A stretch of 64,000 bases of DNA, from positions 62,001 to 126,000 of the forward strand of contig NZ_PYXZ01000010.1 in NCBI RefSeq assembly GCF_003057875.1, in the 5' to 3' direction. A model generated the notes under the pieces. It saw only the letters and a list, made by a program, of their open reading frames with translations. It made no database searches and was not told the origin of the DNA. The position numbers and the translations under genes were made by a program. Numbering within the stretch: position 1 is the stretch's first letter; each line of letters opens with the position of its first letter. This stretch comes from Nocardioides currus (GTDB taxonomy: Bacteria; Actinomycetota; Actinomycetes; Propionibacteriales; Nocardioidaceae). Below, one piece after another: positions 19,165-27,833 of the stretch.

Positions 19165-20120
19165 CTGGCCTTCTTGGCCGCGGCCTTCTTCGCGGGCGCC
19201 TTCTTGGCGGTCTTCTTGGCCGCCGACTTCTTCGCCGCGGTCTTCTTCGCCGGCGCCTTCTTGGTGGTCTTCTTCGCGGCCGGCTTCGCGTCGTCGTCGG
19301 AGTCGGCGTCGTCGTCCGTCGCGGACGTCTCCTCGCCCCGGGCCGTCTTGGCCGCGGCCACCGACTTCTGGAGCGCGGCGAGCAGGTCGACGACCTCGCC
19401 CGAGGACTTGGTGGAGGTGGCGGTCTTCTTGACCTCGCCGCCCTCGATCTTCGTCTTCACCAGCGCCTCGACGGCCCCGGCGTAGTCGTCCTCGAACTCG
19501 GCCGGGTCGAAGTCGCCGGCCAGCGTCTCGACCAGCATGTTGGCCATCTTGACCTCGGAGGCCTTCACGTCGCCGGCCTCGATCGAGAAGTCGGGCTGGC
19601 GGACCTCGTCGGGCCACATCATCGTCTGGAGCACGATCACGTCGCCGGCGTCCATCTCGCGCACGCGCAGCACCGCGACGGAGGTGCGCTGGCGCAGCGC
19701 GACGGTCACCACCGCCATCCGGTCGGCGTCCTGCAGGGCCTGGCGCAGCAGCGCGTAGGGCTTGGCGCCCGACTTCTCCGGCTCGAGGTAGTAGGACTTC
19801 TCGAAGAGCATCGGGTCGATCTGGTCGCTCGGGACGAACTTCTCGACCGCGATCTCGCGCGACGACGTCGAGGGCAGGCCCTCCATGTCGTCGTCGCTGA
19901 GGATGACCATCTCGCCGTCCTCGGTCTCGTAGCCCTTGGCGATGTCGGAGTAGGGCACCTCCTCGCCGTCGATGCTGCACACGCGCTGGTACTTGATCCG
20001 GCCGCCGTCCTTGGCGTGGACCTGGCGGAACGACACGTCGTGCGACTCGGTCGCGGAGTAGAGCTTGACCGGCACGTTGACGAGCCCGAACGAGACGGAG
20101 CCCTTCCAGATGGCGCGCAT
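19161..20120 (-). CDS. ku: Ku protein of bacterial non-homologous end joining
   Basis: A 319-residue DNA-end-binding homodimer subunit. The Ku core begins MRAIWKGSVSFGLVNVPVKL and spans about 260 residues. The tail from about 265 is a Lys/Ala-rich low-complexity segment (AAKKTTKKAPAKK repeats), as in extended actinobacterial Ku proteins where it aids DNA binding. A divergent LigD ligase-domain gene starts 72 bases away, with the polymerase-domain gene two further on, so the end-joining set is complete apart from a nuclease domain. ATG 20120 has a TACGGT hexamer six bases upstream. Confidence 0.95.
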   Translation of the reverse strand: MRAIWKGSVSFGLVNVPVKLYSATESHDVSFRQVHAKDGGRIKYQRVCSIDGEEVPYSDIAKGYETEDGEMVILSDDDMEGLPSTSSREIAVEKFVPSDQIDPMLFEKSYYLEPEKSGAKPYALLRQALQDADRMAVVTVALRQRTSVAVLRVREMDAGDVIVLQTMMWPDEVRQPDFSIEAGDVKASEVKMANMLVETLAGDFDPAEFEDDYAGAVEALVKTKIEGGEVKKTATSTKSSGEVVDLLAALQKSVAAAKTARGEETSATDDDADSDDDAKPAAKKTTKKAPAKKTAAKKSAAKKTAKKAPAKKAAAKKAS

Positions 20121-20126
20121 GGACAG

Positions 20127-20132
20127 ACCGTA
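20127..20132 (-). promoter_or_regulatory. TANNNT -10 hexamer for leaderless ku
   Basis: TACGGT on the minus strand with six bases to ATG 20120. It lies in the 72-base divergent region shared with the LigD ligase-domain gene. Confidence 0.4.
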
Positions 20133-20192
20133 TCCCCAACCACCGACCCCGGACGAGGCCCACGCGTCGGCGCCGGCTGACAGACTCGCCCC

Positions 20193-21122
20193 ATGCGTCC
20201 GATGCTCGCCACCAAGGGCACCCACGTCCCGAGCGGCCCCGAGTGGTCCCACGAGGTGAAGTGGGACGGCGTGCGCATCCTCGCGGACGTGGTCGCCGGC
20301 CGGGACGGCCGGGCGCGCCTGTTCACCCGCAACGGCAACGACGCGTCGCTCGCCTGGCCCGAGATCCACACCAGCCCGCTGGGCGATCGCGACGTCCTCG
20401 TCGACGGCGAGGTCATCGGCCTCAACGACGAGGGCCTGCCCGACTTCGGCGTGCTCCAGGAGCGGATGCACGTGCGCTCGGCCCAGACCGCGGCCCGGCT
20501 GGCGGAGCGGGTCCCCGCGACGTACATGGTCTTCGACCTGATGCGCCTCGACGGCGAGGACCTGACCGGCCTGCCGTGGACCGAGCGCCGCGAGCGGCTG
20601 GAGGGGCTCGGGCTCGACGGCTCGTGGCAGGTGCCCGCGGCGTACGACGACGGGGCGATGCTGCGCGACGCGACCCTGCAGCAGGGGCTCGAGGGCATCG
20701 TCAGCAAGCGTCGCTCCTCGCGCTACACCTTCGACGCGCGCAGCCCGGCCTGGGTGAAGCTCGCCCACCGGCACCGTTACTCGTTCGTCGTCGCCGGGTG
20801 GCGCCCGCAGGAGGGCACCACCGACCGGCTCGCGTCGCTGCTCGTGGGGGAGCCGACCCCGGACGGGCTGATGTATCGCGGCCGCGTCGGCAGCGGCATC
20901 GGCGGCGCCGCGACCCGGCTGCTCTCCGAGCTGGTCAAGCCGCTCGAGGTGGACGCCTCGCCCTTCGCCGACGAGGTGCCGGCCGTCGACGCGTCCGGCA
21001 CCCACTGGGTCGAGCCGCGTGTCGTCGTCGACGTCGACACGCTCAGCCGCAGCCCGGTGAAGAGGCTGCGCCAGCCGTCCTACCGCGGCGTCCGCTCCGA
21101 CATCGGCCCGGAGGACCTGTGA
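20193..21122 (+). CDS. ligD: ATP-dependent DNA ligase, LigD ligase domain
   Basis: A 309-residue stand-alone ligase domain that seals ends held by Ku. The nucleotidyl-transfer motif is EVKWDGVR with Lys23 as the AMP acceptor; further motifs are DGEVIGL, FDLMRLDG, EGIVSKR and WVKL, then an OB-fold with VVAGWRPQEGT. In many bacteria this domain is fused to polymerase and nuclease domains; here it is separate. The stop overlaps the L,D-transpeptidase start as GTGA. Confidence 0.93.
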   Translation: MRPMLATKGTHVPSGPEWSHEVKWDGVRILADVVAGRDGRARLFTRNGNDASLAWPEIHTSPLGDRDVLVDGEVIGLNDEGLPDFGVLQERMHVRSAQTAARLAERVPATYMVFDLMRLDGEDLTGLPWTERRERLEGLGLDGSWQVPAAYDDGAMLRDATLQQGLEGIVSKRRSSRYTFDARSPAWVKLAHRHRYSFVVAGWRPQEGTTDRLASLLVGEPTPDGLMYRGRVGSGIGGAATRLLSELVKPLEVDASPFADEVPAVDASGTHWVEPRVVVDVDTLSRSPVKRLRQPSYRGVRSDIGPEDL

Positions 21123-21808
21123 GGAGGGCAGCCGCCGCGGCGCTCGCGCTCGCGCTGCCGCTGGTCCCCGCCCCGGCCGTCGCCGAGGCCACGCTCGTCC
21201 TCGACGGCGTGCGGGTCCTCGCTGGTCCGACCACGACCCAGGTCGTGACGGTCAACCACATGACCGGCCACCGAGCCCGGGTCACCTACTGGCGCCTCGT
21301 GGCGGGGGAGTGGGTCGCGCGGATGCGCACCGCCGGCGGCCGCACCGGTTACGGCGGGCTCACTCCGGGGGACCGGAGGGTGCAGGGCAGCGGGACCACG
21401 CCGCTCGGGACGTACGCCCTGCTCTCGGTCTTCGGCACCCACCCCGCGCGAGACGCGGGCGCCCTCGACTACCGACGCATCCGCCGCGGCGACTACTGGG
21501 TCCAGGACAACGCGTCGCCCCACTACAACCGCTATCGCAACCGCGCCGACGGCGGCTTCCGCTGGTGGCTCCCGGCGAGGGACGCCAACGCCTCCGAGCG
21601 GCTCACCGACTACCGCCGCCCCTACGAGTGGGCCGTCGTCACCGGCTTCAACCTCGAGCAGGTGCGCCACCGCGGGTCGGGGATCTTCCTGCACGTCAAC
21701 GGCCGCGGCGCCACCGCGGGCTGCGTGTCGGCGCCGCGCCGGTTCGTCCGCGCGCTCGTGCGCCGCCTCGACCCCGCCGCCGCCCCCGTGATCGCGATCG
21801 GACGCTAG
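21119..21808 (+). CDS. L,D-transpeptidase family (YkuD-like) exported protein
   Basis: A 229-residue protein with a signal peptide (RRAAAAALALALPLV, cleavage near AVA-EA at about 23) and a YkuD-type catalytic region. The motif HVNGRGATAGCVS carries His192 and catalytic Cys202. Such enzymes make 3-3 crosslinks in peptidoglycan or act as cell-wall hydrolases. The gene lies between the LigD ligase gene, with which it overlaps, and the LigD polymerase gene, whose ATG follows its stop directly. Nothing functional links it to DNA repair. Confidence 0.8.
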   Translation: MRRAAAAALALALPLVPAPAVAEATLVLDGVRVLAGPTTTQVVTVNHMTGHRARVTYWRLVAGEWVARMRTAGGRTGYGGLTPGDRRVQGSGTTPLGTYALLSVFGTHPARDAGALDYRRIRRGDYWVQDNASPHYNRYRNRADGGFRWWLPARDANASERLTDYRRPYEWAVVTGFNLEQVRHRGSGIFLHVNGRGATAGCVSAPRRFVRALVRRLDPAAAPVIAIGR

Positions 21809-22723
21809 ATGCCCACCAACGAGATCCAGGTCGACGTCGAGGGCCGCACTCTCAAGATCAGCAACCTCGACAAGGTGCTCTACCCCCGCACGGGCACCAC
21901 CAAGGGCGAGGTCCTCAACTACTACGCCAGCGTCTCCGGCGTCCTGCTGCCGCACCTGCGCGACCGCGCCGTCACGCGCATCCGCTGGCCGCACGGCGTG
22001 CAGGCAGGGAGCTTCTTCGAGAAGAACACGCCCGCGGGCACACCGTCCTGGGTGCGTACGGCGACGGTCCCCACCACCGGCAGCCGGGCCTCGAGAAGTG
22101 GGGCAGGGTCCGACGGCGACACCCTCACCTTCCCGATCTGCGACGACCTCGCGACCCTGACCTGGCTGGTCAACCTCGCCGCCCTCGAGCTGCACGTCCA
22201 CCAGTGGCAGGTCACCAAGGCGGGCAAGCCCCGCAAGCCCGACCGGCTCGTCATCGACCTCGACCCGGGGGAGCCGGCCGGCCTGCACGAGTGCTGCCAG
22301 GTCGCCCTCAAGGTCCGCGACGCCCTCGCCGAGCGCGACCTGACCTGCACGGCCGTCACCAGCGGCAGCAAGGGCCTCCACCTGTACGCCGCGGTGTCCC
22401 GTCACCGCGACAGCGACGGCACCACGGCGCTCGCCAAGGAGGTGGCCGAGGAGCTCCAGAAGTCCGACCCGGGGATGGTCACGGCCACCATGACCAAGGC
22501 GAAGCGCCCCGGGAAGGTGTTCCTCGACTGGTCGCAGAACTCCGGGTCGAAGACCACCATCTCGCCGTACTCCCTGCGTGGACGCGACCGCCCCACCGTC
22601 GCGACGCCGGTGACCTGGGACGAGGTCGAGGCGGGCGCGGAGGACCCGCTGGGGCTCGAGCAGTTCCGGTTCGAGGAGGTCCTCGAGCGGGTCCAGGACC
22701 ACGGAGACCTGTTCGACGCGTGA
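21809..22723 (+). CDS. ligD: LigD polymerase domain (AEP primase-like NHEJ polymerase)
   Basis: A 304-residue archaeo-eukaryotic-primase-type polymerase that fills gaps and adds ribonucleotides in end joining. It begins with NLDKVLYPRTGTTKGEVLNYY, a LigD PolDom hallmark. The metal-binding pair is Asp150/Asp152 in VIDLDPG, followed by SGSKGLHLY and FLDWSQNS. No ligase or nuclease domain is attached; the ligase is encoded two genes upstream. ATG 21809 immediately follows the transpeptidase stop, implying coupled translation. Confidence 0.92.
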   Translation: MPTNEIQVDVEGRTLKISNLDKVLYPRTGTTKGEVLNYYASVSGVLLPHLRDRAVTRIRWPHGVQAGSFFEKNTPAGTPSWVRTATVPTTGSRASRSGAGSDGDTLTFPICDDLATLTWLVNLAALELHVHQWQVTKAGKPRKPDRLVIDLDPGEPAGLHECCQVALKVRDALAERDLTCTAVTSGSKGLHLYAAVSRHRDSDGTTALAKEVAEELQKSDPGMVTATMTKAKRPGKVFLDWSQNSGSKTTISPYSLRGRDRPTVATPVTWDEVEAGAEDPLGLEQFRFEEVLERVQDHGDLFDA

Positions 22724-22775
22724 GCGAAAGGAGCGGCGATCGGTCGTTCGGTCTGCGTGACGGCGATCACCCGCC

Positions 22776-22781
22776 TATGCT
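22776..22781 (+). promoter_or_regulatory. TANNNT -10 hexamer for leaderless response regulator mRNA
   Basis: TATGCT is followed by seven bases and ATG 22789, with no Shine-Dalgarno. Confidence 0.4.
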
Positions 22782-22788
22782 CGGGCCC

Positions 22789-23478
22789 ATGGCCCACGTT
22801 CTGGTCGTCGAGGACGAAGAAGACATCGCGTTCCCCCTGGTCCGCACGCTCGAGCGTGAGGGCTACGAGGTGACGTGGATCGATTCCGGCCGCAAGGCGC
22901 TCGAGCACCTCCTCCTCGAGTCGCCCGACATCTTGATCCTCGACCTCGGCCTGCCCGACATGGACGGTCTCGACGTGTGCCGCGCGGCCCGCGACGGCGG
23001 CTTCGAGGGCGGCATCATGATCGTCACCGCCCGCGCCGGCGAGCTCGACCGCGTGGTGGGCCTCGACTTCGGCGCCGACGACTACCTCTCCAAGCCCTTC
23101 GGCCTCGCCGAGCTGCAGGCCCGCGTCCGAGCCCTGCTGCGTCGCAGCCAGAACGGCCGCGGCGACGGCTCCACCGCCACCGACACCACCACCGGGCTGC
23201 GGATCGACGTCGACGCCCGCCGCGTCATCAGCGACGAGACCGAGGTCGCGCTGACGGCCAAGGAGTTCGACGTGCTCGCCCTGCTCGCCGCCCACCGCGA
23301 CAAGGTCGTCTCGCGCGAGCAGCTGATGAGCGAGGTGTGGGACGAGAACTGGTTCGGGTCCACCAAGACCCTCGACGTGACCATCGGGCGTCTGCGCAAC
23401 AAGCTGGAGGAGGCTGGAGCCACCGATCGCGTCGTCGCCGTGCGCGGGGTCGGGTTCCGGCTCGAGAGCGGCCAGTGA
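22789..23478 (+). CDS. OmpR/PhoB-family response regulator
   Basis: A 229-residue transcription factor. Receiver domain with acidic pocket in VEDEED, phosphoacceptor Asp52 in LILDLGLPD and conserved Lys in SKPF, then a Trans_reg_C winged helix (ALTAKEFDVL, GSTKTLDVTIGRLRNKL, VRGVGFRL). ATG 22789 was chosen over one at 22777 because the receiver starts with AHVLVVEDE and a -10 lies seven bases upstream. The sensor kinase gene begins two bases after the stop. Signal and regulon are unknown. Confidence 0.92.
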   Translation: MAHVLVVEDEEDIAFPLVRTLEREGYEVTWIDSGRKALEHLLLESPDILILDLGLPDMDGLDVCRAARDGGFEGGIMIVTARAGELDRVVGLDFGADDYLSKPFGLAELQARVRALLRRSQNGRGDGSTATDTTTGLRIDVDARRVISDETEVALTAKEFDVLALLAAHRDKVVSREQLMSEVWDENWFGSTKTLDVTIGRLRNKLEEAGATDRVVAVRGVGFRLESGQ

Positions 23479-23479
23479 G

Positions 23480-24661
23480 GTGAGGGCGAGGCTGGCCCTG
23501 GCCTTCGCCTGCTTCGTCCTCGTGATGACCTCCCTCGGAGGGTTCATCCGCGCCCAGGCGCTCGCCGACGCCGAGCGCAACCACCAGACGACCGTCCTCA
23601 CCCAGGCCGCCCGGTTCGTGGCCGCGACGGTGGAGGAGCAGCACCTGCGCGGCGAGGAGACCGACGTCGTCGACCTCGACCGGTTCGTGCCCGACGAGAC
23701 GGAGCTGACGGTCACGGTCGGCGACCGCCCCGACGTCACGGTCGCCGACCCCGAATTCGACGCCGACCCCGACGACGACCAGCTCCGGGTGCAGGAGACG
23801 GACGGGTCCACGCGGGTCACCATCACCCAGGACGCGAGCGTCCTGGAGGAGGCGCGGCGACGCGCCCTGAACCCCCTGTTCGCGCTGCTGGTCGTGCTGG
23901 TGCTCGTCGCCGGCGCGGTCGGCTTCGTCGTCGCCTCGCTCCTCGCGCGCCCGTTCGACCGCCTGGCAGAGTCGGCCGCCGCCCTCGGCCGCGGGCGCTT
24001 CGACATCGAGCCGTCGAGGTCGCGGATCCCCGAGGTCGTCTCGATCTCGACGTCGCTCGAGAAGAGCGCCGCCCAGCTCCAGGACTCCCTGCGCCGCGAC
24101 CGGGAGTTCTTCCACCACGCCTCCCACGTCCTGCGCACCCCGCTCACCGGCATGCGTCTCGAGCTCGAGGAGCTCGCCCAGCGCCCCGAGCTCGGCGCCG
24201 AGGCGCACGGCTTGGTCGACCGGGCCGTCGCCCACGCCGGGCGCCTGGAGTCCACCGTGACCGAGCTCCTCGACTTCGCACGCGCCCGGACGCTGGTGGC
24301 CGGCGCCGAGGTGAGCCTGCTCGAGCTCGGCTCCGGGGTCGCCCAGCGCTGGCGCGACCGGCTCCCCGACTCGCGGGCGGTCAAGGCGTACGTCGACAGC
24401 GGCCCCGACGTCACGCTGACACCCGGTCCCGTGGAGCAGCTGCTCGACAGCGTGCTGCGGGACGTGGCCGACCACGGCAGCGGGCCGGTCACGCTCCGCT
24501 TCGTCGGGCGCGAGGAGCACGTCAAGGTGACCGTCAGCAGCGGCCCCGACCTCACGGACCCGGCCGACCAGGGTGCGGCGACGATCGCCGAGGTGCTCGG
24601 CGGACGGTGCTCGCGGGACCAGGCGTCGGGGGACCTCGAGATCTTGTTGCCACGCCGTTGA
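23480..24661 (+). CDS. Sensor histidine kinase with degenerate ATP-binding domain
   Basis: A 393-residue membrane sensor: N-terminal span (about 3-23), extracytoplasmic region of ~110 residues, second span (about 135-158), HAMP-like segment, and HisKA domain with phosphoacceptor His216 in SHVLRTPLTGM. The HATPase_c part is short. Where an N-box NxxxNA is expected it reads LLDSVLRDVADHG, and no DxGxG G-box is clear. It may not autophosphorylate in the usual way, acting instead as phosphatase, scaffold or heterodimer partner. GTG start two bases after the regulator gene. Confidence 0.82.
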   Translation: MRARLALAFACFVLVMTSLGGFIRAQALADAERNHQTTVLTQAARFVAATVEEQHLRGEETDVVDLDRFVPDETELTVTVGDRPDVTVADPEFDADPDDDQLRVQETDGSTRVTITQDASVLEEARRRALNPLFALLVVLVLVAGAVGFVVASLLARPFDRLAESAAALGRGRFDIEPSRSRIPEVVSISTSLEKSAAQLQDSLRRDREFFHHASHVLRTPLTGMRLELEELAQRPELGAEAHGLVDRAVAHAGRLESTVTELLDFARARTLVAGAEVSLLELGSGVAQRWRDRLPDSRAVKAYVDSGPDVTLTPGPVEQLLDSVLRDVADHGSGPVTLRFVGREEHVKVTVSSGPDLTDPADQGAATIAEVLGGRCSRDQASGDLEILLPRR

Positions 24662-24785
24662 GTGACCTTCGGGACTGTGGCTCGTTGGTGGGGTGAAGGT
24701 GACCGGGGCGTTCCCTACTCCTCGGTAGTTTTCATCGGTGCCTCGCTCTCGCTCGGGGAGTGTCGAGCCGACTCGGAGGCCTGCG

Positions 24786-25247
24786 ATGCCCTTGGAACTC
24801 GTCCCGTGTCCTCATCGGGCCCCTGCCCTGCGGGTCGTCCGCCGCACGCTCGTCGGGGCCGTCGTCGTGGTGGTCCTCGCGTTCGCGCTGCCGACCGCGG
24901 CCGGCCTGTCCCGCACCACCGTCTCCGACGACTCGCTGAGCGGGACGGTGGAGCGTGGCTCAGTCGTCTTCGCCCGGCAGCGGCCGGTCGCCGACCTGAA
25001 GGTGGGCGACATCATCACGTTCGGTGCCTCCTCGCCGTACGACGACCGGCGGCTCGCCCGCCAGATCGCCGCGATCGACGAGGCCGGCGTGATCTGGGTG
25101 AGTGAGGGCGAGGATCTGGTCGCGGTGCCTAGCGACGCCCCGATGCAGGCGCGGGCGGTCGTCGACATCCCCTACGCCGGCTACGCCTACGACGCCGTCG
25201 CCGACGGCGCGCGCTCGGCGTGGCACTCGGTGTCCTCGCTGGGCTGA
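24786..25247 (+). CDS. S26 signal peptidase-like protein, dyad incomplete
   Basis: A 153-residue protein with one N-terminal membrane span (about 22-42) and an S26-like beta domain: SDDSLSGTVERGSVVFARQ, then VADLKVGDIITF. The Ser of the active-site box is present, but the second box reads RRLARQIAAID with neither the Lys of type I peptidases nor the His of SipW-type ones. It may be an altered enzyme or a degenerate paralogue. CGGAGG seven bases upstream supports ATG 24786. The interrupted tadA follows after 114 bases, so processing of pilus-related proteins is a possible link. Confidence 0.6.
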   Translation: MPLELVPCPHRAPALRVVRRTLVGAVVVVVLAFALPTAAGLSRTTVSDDSLSGTVERGSVVFARQRPVADLKVGDIITFGASSPYDDRRLARQIAAIDEAGVIWVSEGEDLVAVPSDAPMQARAVVDIPYAGYAYDAVADGARSAWHSVSSLG

Positions 25248-25268
25248 GCCGCAGCGTCCCTCGGCAAA

Positions 25269-25282
25269 GGTTGTCCACAACC
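25269..25282 (+). promoter_or_regulatory. TTGTCCACA nonamer within a GGTTGT/ACAACC palindrome before tadA
   Basis: The palindromic arms GGTTGT and ACAACC enclose CC, giving a complete DnaA-box-like nonamer TTGTCCACA at 25271-25279, 83 bases before ATG of the interrupted tadA. It is the most symmetrical of three such sites ahead of Tad gene groups. Confidence 0.5.
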
Positions 25283-25361
25283 CCGATCTCGCCTATTCCG
25301 CCCGGGCAGCCGCTCGTCTAGCGTGCTGCGCGTAGCACCATCTCGGGACAGGGGACTACAC

Positions 25362-25866
25362 ATGACGCTGACGCGTCCGGACACGCATGCCGACCTCGTC
25401 GAGCAGCTCGACGCTCGCGTGCGCGAGCAGGTGCGGCTCGAGGGCGTCGACCCGCAGCGCGACGCGTCGCTCGTGCGCCGGATCGCCGAGGACGTCGTAC
25501 GCCGCCATGACGAGCGGAGCCTGACCGGGGCCGTGACCCCGGTCGCCGACCCGGGTGCCGTCGTGGGAGAGCTGATCGCCCGCGTGTCCGGCTTCGGGCC
25601 CCTCCAGCCGTTCCTCGACGACCCCGAGGTCGAGGAGATCTGGATCAACGACCCCAGCCGGGTCTTCATCGCGCGACGAGGCCGGCACGAGCAGACCAAC
25701 CTGATGCTCTCCACCGCCCAGGTCCACGAGCTGATCGAGCGCATGCTCAAGTCGAGCGGGCGCCGCATCGACATCTCGCAGCCGTTCGTGGACGCCATGC
25801 TCCCCGAGGGGCACCGGCTCCACGTCGTGCTCGAGGGGATCAGCCGCGGTTTCTCGGCCGTCAAGA
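25362..25866 (+). pseudogene. tadA: tadA (CpaF-type pilus secretion ATPase), 5' part only, cut by element insertion
   Basis: The first ~168 codons of a CpaF/TadA ATPase are intact: the helical N-terminal domain, GFGPLQPFLDDPEVEEIWIN and PEGHRLHVVLEGISRG. Homology then ends at FSAV, where the family continues with a conserved Asn-Ile-Arg-Lys-Phe segment. The frame instead runs on into recombinase DNA until 26039. Walker A, Walker B and the whole catalytic C-domain are missing, so the product cannot be an active ATPase. The remaining half is expected beyond the far end of the element. ATG 25362 is the start; a fused run-on protein may still be made. Confidence 0.85.
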
Positions 25867-25870
25867 CCGC
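25855..25870. other. Probable attL: junction between tadA and the integrated element
   Basis: Chromosomal tadA coding sequence matches family expectation up to GGCCGTCAA and departs at GACC, so the crossover lies within a few bases of 25863-25866. The recombinase ATG is about 40 bases inside, the usual position next to an attachment site. Large serine recombinases use a very short core, often two bases, so no long direct repeat is expected. attR lies outside the window. Confidence 0.65.
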
Positions 25871-25902
25871 AATGTTGAAAACCACTGCTAACGTTGGGGT
25901 GC

Positions 25903-27615
25903 ATGGCGCCTCAACTGCGAATCCCTCAAGCGCCCGCAATCTACGCACGGATCAGTCTCGACCGCACTGGGCAGGCGCTCGGCGTTCAGCGGCAGATAGC
26001 GGAGTGCCGCGAGCGCTGCCGGTCTCTCGGCTGGCCTGAACCGAAGATCTACTCCGACAACGACGTTTCTGCGCGATCGGGCAAGAGGCGACCGAGCTTC
26101 GAACAGTTGCTGCAGGATGTCGAAGCGGGTTACGTCGACGGGATCGTCGCGTGGCACCTAGACCGGGTGCTGCGTCGAGTCGTCGACCTTGAACGCGTGC
26201 TGGATGCAATCGAGTCGCAGAAGTCCGCGGTGCCGGTGGTGTTTCTCCAAGCCGGTGAGATCGACTTGATGACGCCCTCTGGGCGGCTACTTGCTCGAAT
26301 ACTGGCGGCAGTCGCTGCCAATGAAGGGGATGTGAAGTCGGCGCGACTCTCGGCCCAGCGGGCCCAGGCTGCGCAAGCGGGTCGGGCCCACGGTCCGCTT
26401 GGCTACGGATACGACGAGGACCAGCGCATCATCGCGGCGGAAGCCGAAGTGGTGCGGGAGGTCGCACAGCGGGTTCTTGACGGAGAAACGTTGTACTCAA
26501 TCGCAGCCGATCTCAATGATCGGGGTGTTGCCACTCCTGGAAGCGGACGATGGGACGCGAGGCGCGTGGAACGAGCGGTTGGGCGCCGTGACCGCCCCGA
26601 GGTGGTCGAAGTTATCGAGGCTGCGCGTCGAGACGCCGTAGTCACGGCGGCGGTGTTCGCGCGGCTGCTTCGGCGGGCGGGTGGTACGCCGGCTCTGTGC
26701 ACAGCATCTTGGGTGCGTGATCAGCCATGGGCTGAACACGTGATGTCTGGGGACCATGGGGTAGACGACTCGACCGTTGCGCGCTTGCTCGGAGCAGCCG
26801 GAATCTCGGCAGACCGTTCGTTCTGGCGTGCGGCGAACGTTCGGGCGATGGTTCGACGTGGATCGCTTTGTGGGTGGCGGGAGTTCAGCCCAGGGCAGCG
26901 TGGCGGCTACGGCGAACTTGTGTCGCCTGGGGATTGGGCACCAATCCTCTCGAAAGAAGTGACTGAGAGCATTCGACGGATCACCGACCGGCCTTCGTCG
27001 AGAAGAGGACGTGACCCCAAGTACCTGCTCGCCGCGATCCTGAAATGCGGGAAGTGCGGCTCAAGTATGGCTGGATCGCCAACCAGCAACGGTGGCTACC
27101 GGTACGCATGCTCCAAGCAGCCGGGAAGACCGCACACGTGCGGCGGATTGACAATCGCAGGGCCCCAGACAGATGCCATCGTGTCTATGGCGGTCGTCGA
27201 CGTGGTCGCGGAGGCCAAGGTGCGGTCGAGCGCCATTAGGCGTCGCAGCGGCGCGGGGGCTGTCGCCGCTGAGAGTGAGATCGCCGAGATCGCTCGCCTA
27301 CGAAAGCACTACGGGAGCGAGTTCGCGGCCGGACGGCTCCATCAAGATGAGTGGGATGTTCTGCGAGAGGGCTGGGCGATTCGTCAGCGAGACGCTGAGC
27401 GGAAGCTTGGACAGTGGGCACCGAGCTTGGAAACCGTCCTGTCGGACGTTCCAAGGAAACGTGCCGACATCGAGACGTGGTGGACTACCGCCCCTATGCG
27501 GCAGCGGCGGGAGATCGTGCGGACGCTGATCGAGAGCATCGAGATCGCACCGCGAGGTAAGTCGAACAACCGATTCGATGACTCACGAATCGGTGACCCG
27601 GTCTGGCGCGCCTAA
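25903..27615 (+). CDS. int: Large serine recombinase (site-specific integrase)
   Basis: A 570-residue integrase that catalyses element integration and, with a directionality factor, excision. The resolvase-type catalytic domain (about 10-150) carries the nucleophile Ser18 in YARISLDR and the Arg-rich SGKRRPSFEQLL segment. A recombinase domain follows (GPLGYGYDED), then a zinc ribbon at about 372-415 (CGKCGSSM ... YACSKQ ... TCGG) and a C-terminal helical region. ATG 25903 is preferred over TTG 25894. Composition and codon use are less GC-biased than neighbours, consistent with recent arrival. Position ~40 bases from the tadA break supports attP-adjacent layout. Confidence 0.93.
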   Translation: MAPQLRIPQAPAIYARISLDRTGQALGVQRQIAECRERCRSLGWPEPKIYSDNDVSARSGKRRPSFEQLLQDVEAGYVDGIVAWHLDRVLRRVVDLERVLDAIESQKSAVPVVFLQAGEIDLMTPSGRLLARILAAVAANEGDVKSARLSAQRAQAAQAGRAHGPLGYGYDEDQRIIAAEAEVVREVAQRVLDGETLYSIAADLNDRGVATPGSGRWDARRVERAVGRRDRPEVVEVIEAARRDAVVTAAVFARLLRRAGGTPALCTASWVRDQPWAEHVMSGDHGVDDSTVARLLGAAGISADRSFWRAANVRAMVRRGSLCGWREFSPGQRGGYGELVSPGDWAPILSKEVTESIRRITDRPSSRRGRDPKYLLAAILKCGKCGSSMAGSPTSNGGYRYACSKQPGRPHTCGGLTIAGPQTDAIVSMAVVDVVAEAKVRSSAIRRRSGAGAVAAESEIAEIARLRKHYGSEFAAGRLHQDEWDVLREGWAIRQRDAERKLGQWAPSLETVLSDVPRKRADIETWWTTAPMRQRREIVRTLIESIEIAPRGKSNNRFDDSRIGDPVWRA

Positions 27616-27833
27616 GCAGCAGGCCGATCCTCCGGCCGAGTTGCTGGCCTGTCGGCGGCCATGATCTCCGCAATGCGGTGGAGTACGTTGCCAGCTGCAA
27701 TCACTGGTGGCTTGCCCTGCCGGAGTCGCGCTTCACGAGCCCGTTGTGAGTAGGCGTCGGCCATCTGGCGCAGTGTCCGCTGATGCCCCGACTGATCGGT
27801 GACGCCGTTGCTGCTGTCAAGTAGTTGTTCCAT
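27612..27833 (-). CDS. Hypothetical 73-residue protein converging on the integrase
   Basis: A small charged, helical protein starting MEQLLDSSNGVTDQSG. ATG 27833 has GGGAGC at a suitable distance. Its 3' end overlaps the integrase stop by a few bases. No family recognised. Small proteins beside serine integrases are sometimes directionality factors, but convergent orientation and lack of a recognisable motif leave this unsupported. Confidence 0.45.
   Translation of the reverse strand: MEQLLDSSNGVTDQSGHQRTLRQMADAYSQRAREARLRQGKPPVIAAGNVLHRIAEIMAADRPATRPEDRPAA

Noticed and set aside
25855-25870. tRNA attachment site for the element
   Set aside because: No tRNA gene is present at the junction; the disrupted gene is tadA, which fits a serine recombinase.
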